DNA of 64,000 nucleotides from Mycobacterium sp. shizuoka-1. GTDB lineage: Bacteria; Actinomycetota; Actinomycetes; Mycobacteriales; Mycobacteriaceae. Location: assembly GCF_002723835.1 (NCBI RefSeq), contig NZ_BEWG01000082.1, positions 1-64,000 of the forward strand, read 5' to 3'. The notes beneath the pieces were generated by a model, which saw only the letters and a program-made list of their open reading frames with translations, ran no database searches and was not told the origin of the DNA. A program made the translations under genes and the position numbers. Below are positions 59,663-64,000 of this stretch, piece after piece. The first letter of the stretch is position 1. The number at the start of each line of letters is the position of its first letter.

Positions 59663-60748
59663 CTATACCCAGTCCCGCAACACGGCCTCGTTGTCGGCTC
59701 CCGGCACCCCGGGCGCGGTGGGCAGATCCGGTGCCGTCCGGGAGAACCGCGGAGCGGGCGCCGGGAACGTCGAGCCCGCCTCGGTGTAGAAGGTGTTGCG
59801 CTCGGTGTTGTGCGACTCGGACTCCACCTCGGCGAAGGACAGCACCGGGGTGACGCAGGCGTCGCTGCCGGTGAAGACCTTGGCCCAGTGGTCGCGGTCG
59901 TGGGCGCCGAAGGCGGCGGTGAGCACCGCGCGCAGTTCCGGCCAGCGGGCCATGTCGTTCTGGCCGGGCAACTCGGCGGGGTCCAGGCCGAGCTTGTCGA
60001 GCAACTCGGCGTAGAACTGCGGTTCGATCGCCCCGACCGCGACATAGCGCCCGTCGCTGCATTCGTAGGTGTCGTAGTACGGGGCGCCGGTGTCGAGCAT
60101 GTTCGTGCCGGGCACGTCGCTCCACATGCCCATGTGGCGGAACGCCCACATCATGGTGGACAGCACCGACGAGCCGTCGACCATCGCGGCGTCGACGACC
60201 TGCCCCTTGCCCGAACGCTCCCGCTCCCACAACGCGGCCAGGATGCCGACCAGCAGGAACATCGACCCGCCGCCGAAGTCACCGACCAGGTTCAGCGGCG
60301 GAACGGGCCGCTCGTTGACCCGGCCGACCGCGTGCAGCACGCCGTTCAGCGAGATGTAGTTGATGTCGTGGCCCGCCTGCTGGCTGCGCGGTCCGGTTTG
60401 GCCCCAGCCCGTCATCCGGCCGTAGATCAGGCGGTCGTTGACCGCCGCGCAATCCTGCGGCCCGAGACCCAGACGCTCGGTGACGCCGGGGCGGAAGCCT
60501 TCGATGAGCACGTCGGCCTTGGCAATGAGGCCCAGCACCATGTCGCGGTCCGCGGGATCCTTGAGGTTGGCCCCCACCGAGCGACGGTTACGCAGCAGGT
60601 AGTCGTTGCTGGGCGTCCCGGTCCCCTTGCCCGGCCGCTCGACGCGCACGACGTCGGCGCCCAGGTCACCGAGGATCATCGCGGCATGCGGACCCGGACC
60701 GATGCCGGCCAATTCGACGACGCGCAAACCGTGCAGTGGTCCCGCCAT
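59663..60748 (-). CDS. mcr: Alpha-methylacyl-CoA racemase
   Basis: 361 residues of the CoA-transferase III (CaiB) fold. Catalytic residues of M. tuberculosis Mcr are conserved with an offset of one: His127 in 'QQAGHDINY', Asp157 in 'LVGDFGGGS' and Glu242 in 'GAIEPQFY'. The N-terminus 'LRVVELAGIGPGPHAAMILG' is the family CoA-binding start. It interconverts 2R and 2S methyl-branched acyl-CoAs so that they enter beta-oxidation. It is in the same order with SDR and EchA as in M. tuberculosis, and belongs to the backbone. Confidence 0.94.
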   Translation of the reverse strand: MAGPLHGLRVVELAGIGPGPHAAMILGDLGADVVRVERPGKGTGTPSNDYLLRNRRSVGANLKDPADRDMVLGLIAKADVLIEGFRPGVTERLGLGPQDCAAVNDRLIYGRMTGWGQTGPRSQQAGHDINYISLNGVLHAVGRVNERPVPPLNLVGDFGGGSMFLLVGILAALWERERSGKGQVVDAAMVDGSSVLSTMMWAFRHMGMWSDVPGTNMLDTGAPYYDTYECSDGRYVAVGAIEPQFYAELLDKLGLDPAELPGQNDMARWPELRAVLTAAFGAHDRDHWAKVFTGSDACVTPVLSFAEVESESHNTERNTFYTEAGSTFPAPAPRFSRTAPDLPTAPGVPGADNEAVLRDWV

Positions 60749-60845
60749 GGCTCCCTACCCTCCAGTTGATTGATCGCCCGCTTACTATTTACACCCGTGC
60801 CGCCCCGGCGCGGGTCGCGCCCCCATCGGCGCCTAAGGTGCAGCC

Positions 60846-61652
60846 ATGACGACCATCGATGCTTACGCCGGTGCCCCGGAGCTGACCGTGTCGCTCGACG
60901 GCGGACTGTTGACCGTGATGCTGAATCGGCCAGACAGCCTCAATTCACTGAACGCGGTGATGCTGCGCACGCTGGCCGATGTCCTCGAGCACGCGGCCGG
61001 AGACGACCAGGTGCGGGTGGTCCGACTGGGTGGGGCCGGCCGCGGTTTCAGCTCGGGGGCCGGCATCAGCGCCGACGATCAGGCGAACCGGTCGCCGGAC
61101 ACCCCGGACGAGGTGCTGGTGGAAGCCAACCGCACGGTGCGCGCGATCGTGAACCTGCCCAAGCCGGTGGTGGCCGTCGTGCACGGCCCCGCGGCGGGGG
61201 TCGGGGTGTCGCTGGCGCTGGCCTGCGACGTCGTATTGGCCTCGGAGAAGGCGTTTTTCCTCTTGGCGTTCACCAAGATCGGCTTGATGCCCGACGGCGG
61301 CGCCTCGGCGCTGGTGGCCGCGGCCGTCGGTCGGATCCGCGCGATGCGGATGGCGCTGCTGGCCGAACGCATCTCGGCGACCGACGCGTTCGACTACGGG
61401 TTGGTCAGCGCGGTGTACCCCGCCGACGAGCTGGAGGCCGGAGTGGCCGCGGTCGTCGAGAAGCTGGAGTCCGGCCCGGCGGTGGCGCTGCGCAAGACCA
61501 AGCAGGCGATCAACGCCGCGACGCTGACCGAACTCGAGGCGGCGATCGGCCGGGAAAGCGAGGGCCAGCGAGTCCTGTTGGCGTCAAAGGATTTCCGCGA
61601 GGGCACCCGCGCGTTCCAGGAACACCGCACGCCGGACTTCACCGACAGCTAG
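60846..61652 (+). CDS. Enoyl-CoA hydratase/isomerase (EchA10/11-like)
   Basis: 268 residues. 'LNRPDSLNSLNAVMLRTLAD' (~26-45), 'LGGAGRGFSSGAGIS' and 'VHGPAAGVGVSLALACDVVL' (~111-130) make the crotonase CoA/oxyanion site. 'FTKIGLMPDGGASALVAA' replaces the usual catalytic-Glu turn with an Asp (as in isomerase-type members). It is divergent from mcr (97-base gap), the same neighbourhood as M. tuberculosis echA10/echA11. It acts in beta-oxidation as hydratase or isomerase. Confidence 0.9.
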   Translation: MTTIDAYAGAPELTVSLDGGLLTVMLNRPDSLNSLNAVMLRTLADVLEHAAGDDQVRVVRLGGAGRGFSSGAGISADDQANRSPDTPDEVLVEANRTVRAIVNLPKPVVAVVHGPAAGVGVSLALACDVVLASEKAFFLLAFTKIGLMPDGGASALVAAAVGRIRAMRMALLAERISATDAFDYGLVSAVYPADELEAGVAAVVEKLESGPAVALRKTKQAINAATLTELEAAIGRESEGQRVLLASKDFREGTRAFQEHRTPDFTDS

Positions 61653-61675
61653 GTGCACCGGGAGTTGATGTCGCT

Positions 61676-61721
61676 CTTTTCCAGAACGCGGTATCACCGG
61701 TGATATCGAGTTCTGGAAAAG
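61676..61721 (+). repeat. 46-bp near-perfect palindrome upstream of the HicB gene
   Basis: CTTTTCCAGAAC (61676-61687) is complementary to GTTCTGGAAAAG (61710-61721). Inside, TATCACCGGTGATA (61692-61705) is itself a palindrome with the same centre. Only two base pairs of the 46-bp dyad mismatch. No T-run follows, so it is not an ordinary terminator. It lies 72 bases before the HicB start and suits an operator for that protein's C-terminal DNA-binding part. Confidence 0.7.
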
Positions 61722-61793
61722 CCACACGTCCCCCTGTGGAGCGGCCGTTGATCCGCAGCCGGAGATGTCGGACCTCGCCCCCATCATGGGGCC

Positions 61794-62144
61794 ATGCCGA
61801 ACTACACCTATCGGGCGGAGTGGTCGGAGGACTACTGCCAGTACCTTGCCCTGTGCCTGGAATTCAAAGGCCGGTACGCGACAGCACTCACGCCCCACGA
61901 AGCCATCGAGCGCGTGGAAAAACTGATCAGCCGAGAGCTGGAAGAACTGGCCGAGCTCGGCATGGATCCACCGGAGTCGTTGACCGACCGCCGCTACAGC
62001 GGCAAATTCATGGTGCGTACCTCGCCCGTGCTGCATGAACGGCTGACGGTCGAGGCCGCCGAGCAAGGGATCTCGTTGAACCGCTGGGTCAGCTACAAAC
62101 TCGCCGGCCGGCCGGCGCCCTCGATCGACGATCTCTTCGACTGA
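61794..62144 (+). CDS. HicB-family antitoxin-like protein, no HicA beside it
   Basis: 116 residues. The N-terminal HicB-like half has 'YTYRAEWSEDYCQYLALCLE' and 'ATALTPHEAIERVEKLISRE'. The C-terminal half, 'SGKFMVRTSPVLHERLTVEA' followed by 'EQGISLNRWVSYKLA', is a ribbon-helix-helix DNA-binding domain of the Arc/HicB type. HicB normally neutralises the small RNase HicA, but no ~60-90-residue double-stranded-RNA-binding toxin is encoded on either side. It may be a stand-alone regulator using the palindrome upstream. ATG 61794. Confidence 0.8.
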   Translation: MPNYTYRAEWSEDYCQYLALCLEFKGRYATALTPHEAIERVEKLISRELEELAELGMDPPESLTDRRYSGKFMVRTSPVLHERLTVEAAEQGISLNRWVSYKLAGRPAPSIDDLFD

Positions 62145-62206
62145 GCGCTTTGGCCGCGCCGAAAATCGTTGGACGTGACCTCGATCCGTCGGCGACCATC
62201 GATGTC

Positions 62207-63496
62207 ATGAGTACGCCCTGCGACACTGACGAGCCGGTGAGAACCACCGGCCGCTGGCGCGTGCTCGCACCGTTCGGCTACCGCGAGTTTCGGCTCCTCA
62301 TCGCGGCGATGTCGTTGTTCCTGTTCGCCGAGGGCATGTGGACCGTGGTGATGGCCTTGCAGGTCATCGCGCTGGCCGACGACCCGGCGGCGCTGTCCCT
62401 GGTCGCGGCCTGCCTCGCCGGCGGCATGCTGGCCTTCATCCTGATCGGCGGCATCGTGGCCGATCGGGCGTCGCAGCGCGCCGTGATCATCGCCGTCGAG
62501 GCCGCGAACGTCGTGGCCACCGGCGCGGTCGCCGTCCTGGGTTTGACCGATCACCTTCGGCTGTGGCACATGGCCGTTGCCGCAACGGTTCTCGGCATCG
62601 GCGCGGCGTTCTTCTTCCCGGCCTACAACGCCTACCTGCCGCGCATCCTGCCTGCCGAGCATCTGCTGGCCGCCAACGGCGTCGAAGGTGCGATCCGGCC
62701 CACGTTGCAGCAGGCCATCGGCCCCGCCACCGCCGGTGTGCTGATCGGGCTCACCTTCCCCGCCCTGGGCACGGTGACGGTGACCGCGCTGATGGCGGCC
62801 GGGCTGATCCTGCTGGTCGCGATGCGACCCGGCGACGGGTCGCACATCGTGATGACGGTCGAGCGGCAGACCCCGCACGTCCTCACCGACCTGCGCGACG
62901 GTCTGCGGTTCGTGGTGCGCACCCCGTGGCTGCGCTGGACGCTGCTGTTCGCCTGCAGCTGGGTGTTCTTGGCGCTCGGCCCGATCGAGGTGCTGCTGCC
63001 GTTCATCGCCCGCGACCGGTTCGCCCACGGTGAGCAGGTCTACGGCGTGCTGCTGGCCGCGTTCGGGCTGGGGAGCGCACTGGGTGCACTCGCGGTGTCC
63101 TCCCGGCAGCTGCCGCGGCGCTACCTCACCGTGATGATGGTGATGTGGGGCGCGGGGTCGCTGCCGCTGGCCATTGTCGGCACGACCACCTCGCTGCCGG
63201 TCATGGCGATCGCGCTGTTCGTCGTCGGCGTCACCGACGGTGCGGGCATGGTCATCTGGGGCACGCTGCTGCAGCGGCGGGTGCCGCCGGCGATGCTGGG
63301 CCGGGTGTCGAGCCTGGACTTCTTCGTCTCGCTGGCGTTCATGCCGGTGTCGATGGCCGTGGCCGGGCCGCTGTCGAAGGTGGTCTCGGTGGAGTTGATC
63401 TTCGCCGTGACGGGCATCGCGCCGGTGCTACTGGCCGCGGTCGCGCTCACCGCCGCGCGCATGCCCCGCGACGAAATCGCCCACCCGTTGCGCTAA
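62207..63496 (+). CDS. MFS transporter, MFS_3 (EntS/Tap-like exporter) type
   Basis: 429 residues if ATG 62207 is the start; the frame begins at TTG 62150. Eleven to twelve hydrophobic segments. 'FGYREFRLLIAAMSLFLFAE' opens the first helix. 'GGIVADRASQRAVIIAVEA' (~82-100) is motif A in the MFS_3 form, and 'FFFPAYNAYLPRILPAEHLL' and 'VPPAMLGRVSSLDFFVS' are typical of EntS/Tap exporters of siderophores and drugs. Substrate unknown. It is 62 bases after HicB and may share its promoter. It overlaps the convergent CPBP gene by 4 bases. Confidence 0.87.
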   Translation: MSTPCDTDEPVRTTGRWRVLAPFGYREFRLLIAAMSLFLFAEGMWTVVMALQVIALADDPAALSLVAACLAGGMLAFILIGGIVADRASQRAVIIAVEAANVVATGAVAVLGLTDHLRLWHMAVAATVLGIGAAFFFPAYNAYLPRILPAEHLLAANGVEGAIRPTLQQAIGPATAGVLIGLTFPALGTVTVTALMAAGLILLVAMRPGDGSHIVMTVERQTPHVLTDLRDGLRFVVRTPWLRWTLLFACSWVFLALGPIEVLLPFIARDRFAHGEQVYGVLLAAFGLGSALGALAVSSRQLPRRYLTVMMVMWGAGSLPLAIVGTTTSLPVMAIALFVVGVTDGAGMVIWGTLLQRRVPPAMLGRVSSLDFFVSLAFMPVSMAVAGPLSKVVSVELIFAVTGIAPVLLAAVALTAARMPRDEIAHPLR

Positions 63497-64000
63497 CTGC
63501 CGACGCCGAACATCGGCGGCAGTGCCAGCACCATGATCAGCCCCCACACCATGTGGGTCAGCACCGGTGCCAGCACGCCGCCGGTGGCTCGGCGTTCCCA
63601 GGCGCAGACCGTGCCCAGGATGACGGCGGCGAAGCCGAGCATCGGGTTGCCGCTGGCGCAGGTGGCCGCGGTGTAGAGCAGCGTGGAGATCACCACCGGG
63701 TGGAACCCGCCCAACGCGGGATAGAGCGCGCCGCGGAAGAACAGCTCCTCGGCGAAACCGTTGACCACCGTGATCACCACAACCAGCCACAGACTGCCGT
63801 GGCTGGTGTACTCCAGCACCCGGGTGATGCGTTCGGCGACCGGCCCGATCTCGCGGGCGGCCAACCCGCCGATCACGAACACGCCGCCGAGCAGCAGACC
63901 GACCACGATCCCGGTGAACACCGGCCGCTGGTTGCGCCCCCGCCAGCGGATGCAGCCCAGGTGCAGCGGTCCGGACAGCCACGCCCCGAACGCCCACACC
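63493..64000 (-). CDS. CPBP-family intramembrane metalloprotease (partial, runs off the right edge)
   Basis: At least 168 residues, continuing beyond the window edge. The CPBP/CAAX-protease motif 'NGFAEELFFRGALYP' (E-E-x3-R) is followed by 'FHPVVISTLLYTAAT' and a last helix 'APVLTHMVWGLIMVLALPP' with the third metal-ligand His. About five hydrophobic segments are visible. In the second motif the usual H is uncertain. Members process proteins in the membrane or take part in bacteriocin self-immunity; the role here is unknown. Confidence 0.85.
   Translation of the reverse strand, partial: VWAFGAWLSGPLHLGCIRWRGRNQRPVFTGIVVGLLLGGVFVIGGLAAREIGPVAERITRVLEYTSHGSLWLVVVITVVNGFAEELFFRGALYPALGGFHPVVISTLLYTAATCASGNPMLGFAAVILGTVCAWERRATGGVLAPVLTHMVWGLIMVLALPPMFGVGS

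Noticed and set aside
60770..62038. A 422-codon plus-strand frame overlapping the enoyl-CoA hydratase and HicB genes
   Set aside because: It lies in a shifted frame over two real genes, is Arg/Gly-rich, and no family is visible.
1..64000. CRISPR arrays, rRNA or tRNA genes
   Set aside because: No regularly spaced repeats and no convincing tRNA or rRNA sequence were seen on either strand.

Overview
The window is actinobacterial and almost certainly from a Mycobacterium/Mycolicibacterium species. It is GC-rich, has many GTG and TTG starts and ATGA/GTGA gene overlaps, and carries an Mce/YrbE operon, an MmpS-like protein, F420-dependent enzymes and close relatives of the M. tuberculosis genes Rv1141c-Rv1155. 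Family names are from recognition of the protein sequences; no database search was run.

Layout. (1) 1-4.05 kb, conserved backbone: the 3' end of an IS481-type transposase, a DUF485 + ActP-like solute:cation symporter pair, an MFS exporter, a tiny DUF5302 protein and an Rv1155-like F420 flavin/deazaflavin-fold enzyme. (2) About 4.05-54.3 kb, a catabolic island of roughly 50 kb. (3) 54.36-64 kb, backbone again: DUF1697, an Omt-type methyltransferase, a GntR regulator and a Sir2 deacylase (the Rv1154c-Rv1151c order as I remember it), then a methyltransferase, nitronate monooxygenase, Rv1144-like SDR, Mcr racemase, EchA, an orphan HicB, an MFS and a CPBP protease. The island therefore sits inside a gene block that is contiguous in M. 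tuberculosis.

Inside the island there are two CoA ligases, three acyl-CoA dehydrogenases (one ACAD11-like), two enoyl-CoA hydratases (one with a broken frame), five SDRs, two zinc alcohol dehydrogenases, an aldehyde dehydrogenase, three F420-type luciferase-like oxidoreductases, a P450 with its own 3Fe-4S-type ferredoxin, a GMC oxidoreductase, an amidohydrolase, a DUF35 + Ltp-type thiolase pair and an APH-type kinase plus the wreck of another. There is an 11-kb operon of yrbEAB, six unusually short mce genes and five accessory exported or membrane proteins. A further block carries an AveC-like membrane protein, a TetR, a NorD-like VWA protein, a NorQ-like AAA+ ATPase and a cysteine-containing protein of unknown function. 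Regulation appears to rest on three AsnC/Lrp proteins, each with two HTH+RAM units in one chain, and two TetR proteins.

Reading the parts together (inference): the Mce system imports a hydrophobic substrate; P450/ferredoxin, GMC, ADH and ALDH oxidise it to an acid; FadD ligases activate it; and FadE/Ech/SDR plus an Ltp/DUF35 retro-aldolase shorten it. The substrate could be a sterol side chain, terpenoid or branched lipid; the sequence does not settle which. A short TGCGTA/TACGCA motif recurs in the island's promoter regions.
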